From Syntrophomonas sp. UBA4807 (GTDB lineage: Bacteria > Bacillota > Syntrophomonadia > Syntrophomonadales > Syntrophomonadaceae), in contig DHGD01000119.1 in NCBI GenBank assembly GCA_002402575.1, forward strand, positions 1-21,392: a stretch of DNA of 21,392 nt, written 5' to 3'. Positions 7,384 through 15,648 of this stretch are shown here, one piece after another. The notes under the pieces are model-generated. The model saw nothing but the letters and a program-made list of their open reading frames with translations, was not told where the DNA came from and did no database searches. Position numbers and translations under genes: made by a program. Position 1 is the first letter of the stretch, and each line of letters starts with the position of its first letter.

Positions 7384-8292
7384 CTATATGAAACGGTTTA
7401 TTATGTCTTCCTGATCGCCAAACATATAATCAATAATGGGTATTTGAATCATGGTGTAAGCGCCTGGGCTTTGCCTAAATGTTGCCCGGGCGGAAGCCAC
7501 CATAATTTGTGCGGTCAAAGCGGGGTTGTTGATGCGCATAGACAGTTTCAGCATCTGATTGTGGGTCTGCCCCGAAACACCTTTGCGCTCCATCTCCACG
7601 CCATGACCCATGTCTATCAGCTCCTCGACATTTGTCACCTGGAACACATACGTTTCATCCTTTATAAAATAAGGGTCGTTCTTAATGGTCTGTTCGATGA
7701 CAGCGAAGTCATGCCCGGGAGCAGCCTGCACATAAACCATTCGCCGGTGTACCCCGGTTCCCAGAGGTATGGTCATAGACAGGGCATTTTCCACACCGGG
7801 TACGGCTTTGACCGCCACCGAATGGCCCATACTCATTCCTGGACCGAAATTAGTGTAGGTAATTCCTCGTGGCGACATGAATTCGAACATACAGCGCACC
7901 ATGGAATCGGTTCCCGGATCCCAGCCTGCCGAAACCACAGCCACCGAATCATGGGCTTTGGCAACTGTGTCCAAATCCCGGCGCAGACCGGCTAGTTGAC
8001 CGTGTATATCGTAGCTGTCCACAGTGTTGATGCCCATTTGTAGCATTTCCCGGGCATATTCAGGCACCGATCTGGTGGGGGTGCATAAGAGAGCTGCCTT
8101 GACCCCGTCCAGACGGGCAATATTATCCACTACCGGCACATTTCGCAGTTCCGGCGGTTTCGGTTCGTTAAGGGATGAAGTTCTGCGCACCACCCCGGCC
8201 AATTCCATATCAGGCGTGGATTTCAGGGTTTCCGCCGCAAAGCGGCCAATGTTTCCGTATCCCACTATTGCTATCGGTGTTTTTTGCATCAT
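7384..8292 (-). CDS. ddh: meso-Diaminopimelate D-dehydrogenase
   Basis: This NADPH-dependent enzyme makes meso-diaminopimelate in one step from tetrahydrodipicolinate, giving both lysine and the peptidoglycan cross-linking residue. The N-terminal Rossmann motif is IAIVGYGNIGRFAAE near residues 7-21. The family signatures SAGWDPGTDSMVR, NFGPGMSMGHSVAVKAVPG and GTGVHRRMVYV follow in the expected order. The length (about 302) is slightly under the 320-330 of the corynebacterial enzyme and fits the shorter type known from Symbiobacterium-like Firmicutes. Two ATGs stand in tandem (8292 and 8289), with GGGAGG 5 and 8 bases upstream; either may be used. A longer frame to 8355 has no ribosome site. 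A TATAAT at 8326-8321 suggests its own promoter. Confidence 0.9.
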   Translation of the reverse strand: MMQKTPIAIVGYGNIGRFAAETLKSTPDMELAGVVRRTSSLNEPKPPELRNVPVVDNIARLDGVKAALLCTPTRSVPEYAREMLQMGINTVDSYDIHGQLAGLRRDLDTVAKAHDSVAVVSAGWDPGTDSMVRCMFEFMSPRGITYTNFGPGMSMGHSVAVKAVPGVENALSMTIPLGTGVHRRMVYVQAAPGHDFAVIEQTIKNDPYFIKDETYVFQVTNVEELIDMGHGVEMERKGVSGQTHNQMLKLSMRINNPALTAQIMVASARATFRQSPGAYTMIQIPIIDYMFGDQEDIINRFI

Positions 8293-8320
8293 AATTGCCT
8301 CCCAATCAGATTTAATCCTA

Positions 8321-8326
8321 ATTATA
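8321..8326 (-). promoter_or_regulatory. Candidate -10 box for ddh
   Basis: A perfect TATAAT on the minus strand lies 28 bases before the ddh start. A TTGACT further upstream is 23 bases away, too far for a normal -35, so only the -10 is supported. A 6-bp inverted repeat (TACAGT / ACTGTA, 8360-8379) sits just upstream and could be an operator. Confidence 0.35.
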
Positions 8327-8428
8327 TAGACTATCTGAAAAGCCTTCTTAGTCAAGATTTACAGTCCAAAAACACTGTATACATCGCCGGGGGAAAAAGC
8401 GGCAATCCCCTTCCCTGGCTGGGCTGGG

Positions 8429-10159
8429 TCAAATATTGTGCTCCCAGAAAGCATCGATATCGATAATCCGGGAAGCCGGCCGGCCTTTCGACGGATAGAC
8501 AAAAATAGTGTAGCCGGGGACAGGTCTGAGGTTCGCGGGCAAGTGGTCAAACCTCTCCATGATGATTTTATTTTTCATTTCCCGCAATAATTGCCGGCTG
8601 AATTCGGGCAGGTACTGTTTCAGGAAACGTTCCTGCTTAAGCAGTCTGGCAAGCAGTTCAGCACATCCCGGCGTACTTTCTAAGCCAGGCGGCAATTTGA
8701 AGGCAGGAGCCCCCTTCAGCACATCGTATTTGAGCAGTTCTTGGTACCTGGCCTTTTTTTGCGGATAATGCAGGTCCAGGTAATTCTTAAGAATGCCGTA
8801 ACGTTCCGCAATCCCCACGCCGACACCGTAAAAGCCATGTTCATGCCAATAAGCTGCCAGTCCCTCCCAGAATGAAAAGGCCTCGTTGCTATAGTGTTGG
8901 CTGATAACATCGTTCAAGGTGTTTTCAGCCAAGCCTGCGTTATAATACTTTTCCAAAACATCTTCGATATGGTGAAGCCGCACCAGTTCTTCATAACCGA
9001 GCCAGCGATTGCACAGTACCTCATAAGGAGGATGATGCTGAAAATGATAGCGGCCCGATTCCGCTTCCCGGCGTATAGAGGTCCCGGGCAGCATCTTCAG
9101 AAAGCCTAGTTGCAGGTGTTGAGGCTTTAATCTATATGTCTCATCAAACGAAATCCTGAAGGCAGAGTAATCCTCTTCCGGGAGTCCGGCGATCAGATCC
9201 AGATGAAGGTGTATGTTGCCGGCGCGGCGAAGCCTGAGTATGGAGGATGATATCTTGTCCCATTCGACGCAGCGCCGGATTGCCCTTAGAGTCGGCACAT
9301 GGGTGGACTGCACCCCAATCTCAAAAGCGAAGCGGTTGGACGGTAAACTTTCCAGGAAATTCAGAAAAGTATCATTCAACAGCTGCGGTGAGATTTCCAT
9401 ATGATAGCGGGTTCGTCCTGGCAGTTGGGCTATGAATTCCAATATCGTCCGGGCCCGGGATTGATCACAATTAAAGGTGCGGTCAACAAATTTAATCTCT
9501 ACCGGCTGCAGGGCGTTTAAGTACTCCAATTCAGGCATGACCCTGTGCAGAGAGCGATAGCGCACCCCGCTACTAAGGGATGAAATGCAATAACTGCACT
9601 GATAAGGACATCCTCGTGAACTTTCAAAATAAACGATACGGTTTTCTATTTTGGTTACGCCCCGGTATGGAAAAGGCAGATCATCCATATTGCCTACAGT
9701 TAAGGGCTTGGTCAAAATTTCCTGACCCAATCCGGCACGGCAATATACCCCGGACAGAACAGGATAATCGCCGGCCTCCAGGGCGGCCAGCAACTGCGGC
9801 CATACTTCCTCCCCCTCCCCGCTGACAATAAAATCGACAGCGGGATTATCAGCCAGGGTTTCTAAAGCCGAGTAGCTGACTTCAGGACCGCCTAAAACCA
9901 CGGTGCATTGCGGGCTAATTCTTTTAAGATCGGCGCATAGTCTGAAGACCAATTCAATGTTCCAGATATAGCAAGAAAAGCCTACTACCTGAGGATGGTG
10001 TTGATACAATTCGGAGAGTATGTAACCTGGCGGATCGTTGATGCTAAATTCACGTATCATACAGTCCCGGCCTGCAGCCAGTGCGGCCTCATGCAGATAT
10101 AAAACCGCCAGGTTGGAGTGAATATATTTGGCGTTAACAGCGCACAGCACTACCCGCAT
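8429..10159 (-). CDS. B12-binding-domain radical SAM protein (DUF4080 type)
   Basis: This 576-residue protein has an N-terminal cobalamin-binding-like domain (about 1-150: VVLCAVNAKYIHSNLA, then VVGFSCYIWN and VVLGGPEVS). It is followed by a radical SAM barrel with the cluster motif CPYQCSYC, Cys184, Cys188 and Cys191. The C-terminal third, ending in YTIFVYPSKGRPASR, is the DUF4080 region as far as I recognise it. The family's substrate is not established to my knowledge. The start ATG has AGGAG 8 bases before it. It lies between murB (64 bases upstream) and ddh on the same strand, so a link to cell-wall precursors is conceivable but rests only on position. Confidence 0.88.
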   Translation of the reverse strand: MRVVLCAVNAKYIHSNLAVLYLHEAALAAGRDCMIREFSINDPPGYILSELYQHHPQVVGFSCYIWNIELVFRLCADLKRISPQCTVVLGGPEVSYSALETLADNPAVDFIVSGEGEEVWPQLLAALEAGDYPVLSGVYCRAGLGQEILTKPLTVGNMDDLPFPYRGVTKIENRIVYFESSRGCPYQCSYCISSLSSGVRYRSLHRVMPELEYLNALQPVEIKFVDRTFNCDQSRARTILEFIAQLPGRTRYHMEISPQLLNDTFLNFLESLPSNRFAFEIGVQSTHVPTLRAIRRCVEWDKISSSILRLRRAGNIHLHLDLIAGLPEEDYSAFRISFDETYRLKPQHLQLGFLKMLPGTSIRREAESGRYHFQHHPPYEVLCNRWLGYEELVRLHHIEDVLEKYYNAGLAENTLNDVISQHYSNEAFSFWEGLAAYWHEHGFYGVGVGIAERYGILKNYLDLHYPQKKARYQELLKYDVLKGAPAFKLPPGLESTPGCAELLARLLKQERFLKQYLPEFSRQLLREMKNKIIMERFDHLPANLRPVPGYTIFVYPSKGRPASRIIDIDAFWEHNI

Positions 10160-10182
10160 ACGAAAAGCTCCTAAAATGAAAG

Positions 10183-10200
10183 GGCGATTTGGCTATCGCC
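10183..10200 (-). terminator. Weak hairpin between murB and the radical SAM gene
   Basis: GGCGAT and ATCGCC form a 6-bp stem with a 6-base loop. On the minus strand the stem is followed by CTTTCATTTT. It may terminate or attenuate transcription coming from murB. The stem is short, so it is only a candidate. Confidence 0.35.
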
Positions 10201-10223
10201 GTTCTGATCTCATGTCGGCCGCG

Positions 10224-11123
10224 CTATTCTTCTCCCACCACTTTGACTTCGGGATGCAATACCACTCCCATGTTCTGACGTGCACACTCCTGTATATGGG
10301 TGATCAGGCGCAACACATCATCAGCCGTGGCGTTACCGGCATTGACAATGAAACCGGCGTGTTTGTCGGATACCTGGGCGCCGCCAATCCGAAAGCCTTT
10401 TAGGCCTAATTGCTCCAGGAGTGGTCCCACGAAAAAGCCGCTGGGGCGCTTAAAAACACTCCCCGCGCTGGGCATATCCAAGGGCTGTTTATCCCTGCGG
10501 CGCCGGGCGTAGTCTTTCATGGTGGCCATTATTATCTTCGGGTCAGCAGGCTTGAGATTGAGCCGGGCCGAAAGCACGATATAACCGCCAGCCTGAAAGA
10601 TACTGCTGCGGTAACCCAGCTGAAGTTGGTCAGGCTCAAAATTAACCTGATTGCCCTGCCAATCGACTGCCCGTACTGAAGCCAGCACATCTTTTATCTC
10701 GGCTTCGTAAGCTCCGGCGTTCATAACCACCGCCCCGCCTAGGCTGCCCGGTATACCCTCGGCAAATTCCAAACCGCTCAGGCCTTCACGGGCTACCACT
10801 CGGCATAGTTGGGACATGCGCACCCCGGCTTCAGCTTCAACTCTATGCCCCTTGATGCTGATGGTTTTCAAGCCTTCGCCCAGTTTCAAAACCACTCCGC
10901 GTATGCCTTTGTCCCGCACCAGTATATTGCTGCCCAGACCCAAAACAAACAGGGGCAGACGATTTTCCCGGCAGTAGCGCAATACCCCGATGATCTCATC
11001 AGCGCTGCCGGCGGCCACCATTACATCAGCCGGCCCGCCGATCTGAAAGGTGGTGTGTTTGGACATAGGTTCATCGAATTTAACCCGGTCAAATGGGATT
11101 ATGTCATATATACCGTTATACAT
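10224..11123 (-). CDS. murB: UDP-N-acetylenolpyruvoylglucosamine reductase
   Basis: This FAD enzyme reduces UDP-GlcNAc-enolpyruvate to UDP-MurNAc in the cytoplasm, the second committed step of peptidoglycan synthesis. The 299 residues are typical of the shorter type II MurB. Visible motifs are KHTTFQIGGPAD (about 22-33), the FAD loop LGLGSNILVRDKG, GIPGSLGGAVVMNAGAY, the proton-donor serine in PSAGSVFKRP, and the late glutamate in LHPEVKVVG. A GGGGA site stands 5 bases before the ATG, and a TATAAT at 11175-11170 could be its -10 box. The upstream gene is the larA homologue (76-base gap), so it may also be read through from there. Confidence 0.95.
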   Translation of the reverse strand: MYNGIYDIIPFDRVKFDEPMSKHTTFQIGGPADVMVAAGSADEIIGVLRYCRENRLPLFVLGLGSNILVRDKGIRGVVLKLGEGLKTISIKGHRVEAEAGVRMSQLCRVVAREGLSGLEFAEGIPGSLGGAVVMNAGAYEAEIKDVLASVRAVDWQGNQVNFEPDQLQLGYRSSIFQAGGYIVLSARLNLKPADPKIIMATMKDYARRRRDKQPLDMPSAGSVFKRPSGFFVGPLLEQLGLKGFRIGGAQVSDKHAGFIVNAGNATADDVLRLITHIQECARQNMGVVLHPEVKVVGEE

Positions 11124-11169
11124 CGCATTCCCCTTAACATTAAGGCCCGATTATCTCCGGCCCTGCTTT

Positions 11170-11175
11170 ATTATA
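11170..11175 (-). promoter_or_regulatory. Candidate -10 box for murB
   Basis: A perfect TATAAT on the minus strand lies 46 bases before the murB ATG, within the palindromic stretch CTTTATAATAAAG. No good -35 is visible at 16-18 bases upstream. Confidence 0.3.
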
Positions 11176-11199
11176 AAGGTTATTGGCCCATACTCCGGA

Positions 11200-12477
11200 T
11201 TATTCCGCTCCGGTCAGTCGCACTGCAATACGCGGGGCCTGAGGCATGATAATCACCTTCATATCCGGGCCATGTTTCTGCCCGGCCATTTCAAGGGCTT
11301 TATTCAGGTCGGCACAGGGAGTGACGAACATAGCTTTTACCATATCCTCAGGCAAACCACTCACTAAAATGATATCGGCCTTATTTAGGATTCGGCATAT
11401 GGCAAAGGCCTTGTGGCCTCCCAGCTCAAAACGGGTAAAGAAGCGGTTCTCAATATCCTCCGGGCATTGTGCGTTGGCGATCCATTCGGCAAAGGTATCC
11501 TCCCCCATACCTTCCGGGCACTCCGCCACCCAGATGATAGTACCCCCTGGTTTGACTGCCTGTACCGCAGAGTCTAAGGCTTTCTGTGACTGATACACAT
11601 TGATATCTTTGGGAAAGCCTCCACAGGCGGCAATGACCACATCAGCGGGTCTGGCTATGGTTACAATATTGCACGCCTCGGCATAATGCACCGCCTCCAT
11701 CCAAGCCTGGTAGAAGTCCCCGGCGGCGGCAAAAACAATTTCCTCTTTGCCTGCCGTGACCACATTGAGAATGAAATCCAGCCCCGCAGTTCGAGCCGCC
11801 TCCAGCATCAGATCATTGACCGGGTTGTCGCGGTAATTACCCAGACAGGCCCGGGGATTATCCATCATGCGGTGATTGGCTTCTATTAACGGTCGTGCCG
11901 CCACCCCGGGCAAAATCGACTTACGCCCCCCCGACCAGCCCGCGAAATAGTGCAGTTCCACCACCCCGGTAGATATTAAAAGATCGGCCTCAGCCACATG
12001 GCGGTTAATTAAAAGATCCCAACCATTCGATAACTGGCCCGCACAAGCCAGGTTATCATCGCAATCGTGATTAAGCACCTGATAGCGGGAACAGATTGCT
12101 TCACCAAATATACGGCGGTTCTCCTCCGTGGTATGGGGTCGGTGTATGCCCAGGGCGATTATCAGTTTGATGTTATCGGAGGTGATTCCGGCATCTTCAA
12201 TAGCTTCAAGCAAAGGCGGCAGCATCCATTGGTATGGGGTGGGACGGGTGATGTCGTTGACAATAATGACTGCCTGGCGGGCTTTTTTTAGTGCAATGAT
12301 CTCGCTTATGGCAGGGCTTCCAATTGGATTATGCAACGCCCGGCGGATTACCGCAGCATTATCTGCTCCGGCCGCGGCATAAGCCTGTTGAACTCCCGGT
12401 TTCAGCACTCCCAGTAAGTTTTCATCTGGAATATTCACCTCCAGATACCGCTTGCCATAAGCCAGTTGATGCTTCAC
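11200..12477 (-). CDS. larA: LarA-family nickel-pincer racemase (lactate racemase homologue)
   Basis: This is a homologue of lactate racemase, the enzyme that uses a nickel pincer nucleotide tethered to a lysine to interconvert D- and L-2-hydroxyacids. The 425 residues match the family length. Residues known to matter in Lactobacillus plantarum LarA are found at nearly the same positions: Asp75 and Arg78 in VNDITRP, His112 in ALGIHRPHT, His176 in ELHYFAG, the cofactor lysine Lys186 in GGRKSILPG, His202 in ANHRMM, and Lys299 in QSQKALDS. The start is GTG with AGGAGG 7 bases upstream. It is divergent from glcD/glcF, which supports lactate as substrate, but LarA homologues acting on other hydroxyacids exist. 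The cofactor-making genes larB, larC and larE are not in this window. Confidence 0.87.
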   Translation of the reverse strand: MKHQLAYGKRYLEVNIPDENLLGVLKPGVQQAYAAAGADNAAVIRRALHNPIGSPAISEIIALKKARQAVIIVNDITRPTPYQWMLPPLLEAIEDAGITSDNIKLIIALGIHRPHTTEENRRIFGEAICSRYQVLNHDCDDNLACAGQLSNGWDLLINRHVAEADLLISTGVVELHYFAGWSGGRKSILPGVAARPLIEANHRMMDNPRACLGNYRDNPVNDLMLEAARTAGLDFILNVVTAGKEEIVFAAAGDFYQAWMEAVHYAEACNIVTIARPADVVIAACGGFPKDINVYQSQKALDSAVQAVKPGGTIIWVAECPEGMGEDTFAEWIANAQCPEDIENRFFTRFELGGHKAFAICRILNKADIILVSGLPEDMVKAMFVTPCADLNKALEMAGQKHGPDMKVIIMPQAPRIAVRLTGAE

Positions 12478-12516
12478 TGCTTAACCTCCTAGAATTGGAT
12501 GCGAGCTGTTTTAGCC

Positions 12517-12627
12517 GCTATATATAGCTATTAGTTTATGCCTGCAGGAGTGTAAAATCAAGTAAATGGAGCCGGGCGGCGCTGTTGCCAGAACTGCCAC
12601 AATCACCCTTGAACGGATTTGTATACA
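12517..12627. promoter_or_regulatory. Palindromes in the larA/glcD divergent control region
   Basis: The 243-base region between the divergent starts contains two palindromes: GCTATATATAGC at 12517-12528, close to larA, and TGTATACA at 12620-12627, upstream of the glcD promoter. The second resembles the GT...AC half-site layout of GntR-family operators, a family that often controls lactate genes. No regulator gene is nearby, so the assignment is a guess. Confidence 0.3.
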
Positions 12628-12671
12628 TGGGCTTGGGGGCTTCAAAAAGTAGTCTTAGCACAGCCCCTTTA

Positions 12672-12680
12672 TGTTATAAT
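12672..12680 (+). promoter_or_regulatory. Extended -10 promoter for glcD-glcF
   Basis: TGTTATAAT is an extended -10 element (TGnTATAAT) 40 bases before the glcD ATG. The -35 region (around 12652-12657, GTCTTA) is poor, which is common with extended -10 promoters. Confidence 0.55.
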
Positions 12681-12720
12681 AGGCAGGAAATTCGTCATCA
12701 GGTGCATTAGGAGGAATTTT

Positions 12721-14121
12721 ATGAATAACCTTGATATCAAAAAAGAGCTGGTAAAAATGTTGGGGCCGGACAAGGTGCTTACCAATGATCTGGACCTGAT
12801 GTATTACTCTTACGATAGTTCCTTTCTTACCAAACTGCAACCGGCAACACCTACTGCAGTGGTTTTGCCTGTATCTACCGCCGCAGTGCAGCAGGTGGTG
12901 CGATTTGCTTATGAGAACGGCATCAACATTATCCCCCGCGGGGCTGGAACCGGAGAGACCGGCGGATGTGTGGCCACCGAGGGAGGAATCGTTATAGACC
13001 TTTCCCGCTGGAGGGAAATAGTCGAAATCGATGTCAACAACATGCAGGTGATGGTGCGACCGGGGGTTATACACGCCGACCTGAACGATGAACTGGCTAA
13101 ATTCAATCTGTTCTTTCCGCCCGATCCGGGCAGCAGCAAGATGTGCACGGTAGGCGGCATGGTGGCTAACAACGCCTCGGGCCTGAGAGCGGTTAAATAC
13201 TGGACTACCGAACCTTATGTGCTGGGTCTGGAAGTGGTGACTCCTACCGGGGATGTGATCATCACCGGCGGGCAGCAGGCCCGTTGCATCAAAAATGTAT
13301 CCGGATTGAACCTCACCAAATTGATGGTTGGCTCCGAAGGGGTCTTGGGGATAGTTACCCTGATAAGACTGCGTTGTTTCCCCCGTCCCATGGCGCGAGG
13401 CATCGCCATGGCGGTTTTTGATCATTTGGATGACGCCCCCGCTACTGTCCTGGATGTTTATCAGGCCGGGGTGCTGCCCTCGGGGATTGAGATCCTGGAT
13501 GGTTCCGCTATCAAGGCGGTCAATGACTTTAAACCGCAGATAAACCTGCCCGATGCTGAAGCCATTCTGCTCTTCGAAGTGGATGGCAACCCTCCCGGAG
13601 TGGAGTTTGAGGGGCAGATCATCAAAGAAGTGGCCGGCCGCCGCGCGCGCCAGGTGGAATGGTCCACGGACAAGAAACGTATGGCCGAGCTGTGGGAAGG
13701 CCGCAGCATCACCGCTACCGCCGCTGCCCGGGTGAGGTCTGACGGCAGCAGAATATTCGCCGGAGAAGATATCAGTGTGCCTATATCCAAAGTGGCTGAA
13801 GTACTGCGGGCCATACGCGCCTTGGGAGACAAATATGGCATTAAAGTAGTCAATTACGGACATATCGGGGATGGCAATGTGCATTGCGCTCCGGTCATCA
13901 ACCCCGAACAGCCCCATGAAGTTGAATTGGTGCAGAAGCTGGTGGACGATATCCACCTCCTGGCTATTGAAATGAATGGTTCGACCACCGGTGAGCACGG
14001 GGTTGGCGCGGCCCGCCGCGGCTATGCGGTTCTGGAGCACGGCCCGGCGGTGGAGTATATGAAAAAAGTCAAAGCCGCTTTTGATCCTAAAGGTATAATG
14101 AATCCTGGCAAGCTTTTTTAG
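12721..14121 (+). CDS. glcD: FAD-linked D-lactate/glycolate-type dehydrogenase, GlcD family
   Basis: This flavoprotein oxidises a D-2-hydroxyacid (D-lactate or glycolate) to the 2-oxoacid. The chosen ATG gives 466 residues and has TAGGAGG before it; the longer frame from 12619 runs through the promoter and is rejected. The FAD-binding domain covers about residues 40-220. It includes RGAGTGETGG, PDPGSSKMCTVGGMVANNASG and GSEGVLGIVT, the usual p-cresol methylhydroxylase-superfamily pattern. The substrate-domain signatures GHIGDGNVH and TTGEHGVG, and the C-terminal AFDPKGIMNPGKLF, are intact. The partner glcF starts 34 bases after the stop. The divergent larA homologue suggests lactate. Electron acceptor is unknown from sequence; in anaerobes such pairs may use Etf or quinone. 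Confidence 0.92.
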   Translation: MNNLDIKKELVKMLGPDKVLTNDLDLMYYSYDSSFLTKLQPATPTAVVLPVSTAAVQQVVRFAYENGINIIPRGAGTGETGGCVATEGGIVIDLSRWREIVEIDVNNMQVMVRPGVIHADLNDELAKFNLFFPPDPGSSKMCTVGGMVANNASGLRAVKYWTTEPYVLGLEVVTPTGDVIITGGQQARCIKNVSGLNLTKLMVGSEGVLGIVTLIRLRCFPRPMARGIAMAVFDHLDDAPATVLDVYQAGVLPSGIEILDGSAIKAVNDFKPQINLPDAEAILLFEVDGNPPGVEFEGQIIKEVAGRRARQVEWSTDKKRMAELWEGRSITATAAARVRSDGSRIFAGEDISVPISKVAEVLRAIRALGDKYGIKVVNYGHIGDGNVHCAPVINPEQPHEVELVQKLVDDIHLLAIEMNGSTTGEHGVGAARRGYAVLEHGPAVEYMKKVKAAFDPKGIMNPGKLF

Positions 14122-14155
14122 GTTCCGGGGTTCATGATTAGAAGGAAGGATAGAC

Positions 14156-15445
14156 ATGGAATTTAGAGAATTGCCGCCGGTAAAAGAACAGATTATGAAA
14201 TGCGTGCGCTGCGGCAAATGCCGGGAACTGTGCCCGGTTTTCGGTGAGATCGGGATAGAGAACGCATCCCCGCGGGGGCATGTTTTTATGGTGCAGATGC
14301 TGCGGGACGGCAAGGTTGAACCCACCTCCGAAGTATATGAGCGGCTGGGACAGTGCTTGATGTGTGAGACATGTTCGGCGAACTGCCCTTCAGGTATAGA
14401 TGTGCATGAGTTAAATGCTGCCGCACGGGCTTATTTGACCCAGAACAATCCCAATCGGGGCAAAGACTTCTTGTATGGGAACTTTTGGACCAAACCGGAG
14501 CTTATGAAGCAATCAATAAAACTGGCCAGCCTGGCCCAGCGCATGGGGCTGCAAAAGCTAGCCCGCAATATCGGACTGACCCGGCTATTGCCCGGCGACC
14601 TTAAAGATGCCGAGAAGATATTGGAACATATCCCGCCCCGCTCAGCCCGCAGCACCCTGCCTGCTTTTACACCCGCACAGGGTGGGACCAAATATCGGGT
14701 GGGCTATTTTCTAGGCTGCGGCACGGATTTCCTCAGTCCGGAAATCGCCCAGGCCACCGTTAATGTCTTAAGCCGCAACGGCTGCGAAGTATATATACCC
14801 GAAGGGTTGAAATGCTGCGGCCTGCCCCATATTGCAAACGGCAAACTGGATGTGGCCCAGCAATTGACTATTCACAATATTAATCTGTTCAAAAAACTGA
14901 ATGTGGATTATATCATAACTGATTGCGGTTCCTGTTCGGCTACCCTTACCGAAAAGAACCTGCACTTTGTTCTGCAAGGCACCACTTATCAAGAAGAGGC
15001 TGCCGACTTTGCCGCCCGGGTGATGGACCTGACAGTGTTCCTGGTGGATGTGCTGGATATTCAAGTCGATGTGCACACTGATCGTAAGTGGAGAGTAACC
15101 TATCACGATCCCTGCCATCTGGTAAACGCGCAGGGCATTACCGCACAACCGCGCGAATTGCTGCGCCGCATTCCAGGAGTGGAGCTGGTGGAGATGCCCC
15201 AGGCAGCCAGCTGCTGCGGTGGTTCCGGCACCTATTCGGTCACCCACCATCAGGTGTCCATGCAGATCCTGGACAAGAAAATGTCCAATGCGGTATCGAC
15301 CGGTGCCGATATCCTGGCTACCTGCTGTCCCAGTTGCATCATGCAGCTAAATTTCGGCTGCCGGCGCAGCAACTGGGATGCCGAAGTGCTGCACCCGGTG
15401 GTATTGCTGGACCGGGTTTACCAACAGGCTCCGGCTGCCGTGTAA
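14156..15445 (+). CDS. glcF: Fe-S/CCG-domain subunit of the hydroxyacid dehydrogenase, GlcF family
   Basis: This is the electron-transfer partner of GlcD. Two ferredoxin-type 4Fe-4S motifs occur at the N-terminus: CVRCGKCRELCP (residues 16-27) and CLMCETCSANCP (67-78). Two cysteine-rich CCG domains follow: CCGLPHIANG with TDCGSC in the middle, and CCGGSGTYSV with CCPSCIMQ near the end. The length, 429, fits GlcF. The start ATG is preceded by GAAGGAAGG. It shares an operon with glcD, and a good terminator follows at 15461-15492. Loss of electrons to Etf, a menaquinone or a heterodisulfide-reductase-like partner cannot be decided from this window. Confidence 0.92.
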   Translation: MEFRELPPVKEQIMKCVRCGKCRELCPVFGEIGIENASPRGHVFMVQMLRDGKVEPTSEVYERLGQCLMCETCSANCPSGIDVHELNAAARAYLTQNNPNRGKDFLYGNFWTKPELMKQSIKLASLAQRMGLQKLARNIGLTRLLPGDLKDAEKILEHIPPRSARSTLPAFTPAQGGTKYRVGYFLGCGTDFLSPEIAQATVNVLSRNGCEVYIPEGLKCCGLPHIANGKLDVAQQLTIHNINLFKKLNVDYIITDCGSCSATLTEKNLHFVLQGTTYQEEAADFAARVMDLTVFLVDVLDIQVDVHTDRKWRVTYHDPCHLVNAQGITAQPRELLRRIPGVELVEMPQAASCCGGSGTYSVTHHQVSMQILDKKMSNAVSTGADILATCCPSCIMQLNFGCRRSNWDAEVLHPVVLLDRVYQQAPAAV

Positions 15446-15460
15446 GAGTGTCGCCATTGG

Positions 15461-15492
15461 GCCTGGTTGTAATCCAACCGGGCTCTTTTGTT
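15461..15492 (+). terminator. Rho-independent terminator of glcD-glcF
   Basis: GCCTGGTTG (15461-15469), a 5-base loop and CAACCGGGC (15475-15483) make a 9-bp stem with one G-T pair, followed by TCTTTTGTT. It starts 15 bases after the glcF stop. Confidence 0.85.
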
Positions 15493-15507
15493 ATGGTAAT
15501 ATTAGGA

Positions 15508-15513
15508 TATAAT
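15508..15513 (+). promoter_or_regulatory. Candidate -10 box for the ttcA-like gene
   Basis: A perfect TATAAT follows the glcF terminator. The -35 region is poor. The resulting leader would be about 130 bases. It contains two very short frames (ATG at 15533, 17 codons; ATG at 15601, 10 codons) with weak or no ribosome sites. Confidence 0.45.
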
Positions 15514-15648
15514 AATTCTGTATAAAGAAGAAATGACCGGTGCAGGCAGAACGGATAAGCGCTTTTTCCTGAATTCGCTGCTTTAATGCGGTTTCTCACC
15601 ATGAATCGCCGCACCCGTACCGGTGTAGAATAAAGGAGTGCGCCCCCC

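Noticed and set aside
8376..8383. TGTATACA, the same palindrome as in the larA/glcD control region
   Set aside because: An 8-base match is expected by chance in a window this size, and ddh has no evident link to lactate genes.
8618..8632. CAGGAAACGTTCCTG palindrome inside the radical SAM gene, considered as a LexA-like site
   Set aside because: It lies inside coding sequence and does not fit the CGAAC-N4-GTT layout seen at lexA.
12655..14325. A 556-codon open frame on the minus strand opposite glcD
   Set aside because: It is the antisense shadow of glcD and the start of glcF, which carry full family motifs and good ribosome sites on the plus strand. Its own translation is rich in His, Ser and Gly without any recognisable domain.
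15533..15586. A 17-codon frame in the ttcA leader as an attenuator peptide
   Set aside because: The ribosome site is weak, there is no run of regulatory codons, and no terminator/antiterminator pair follows.
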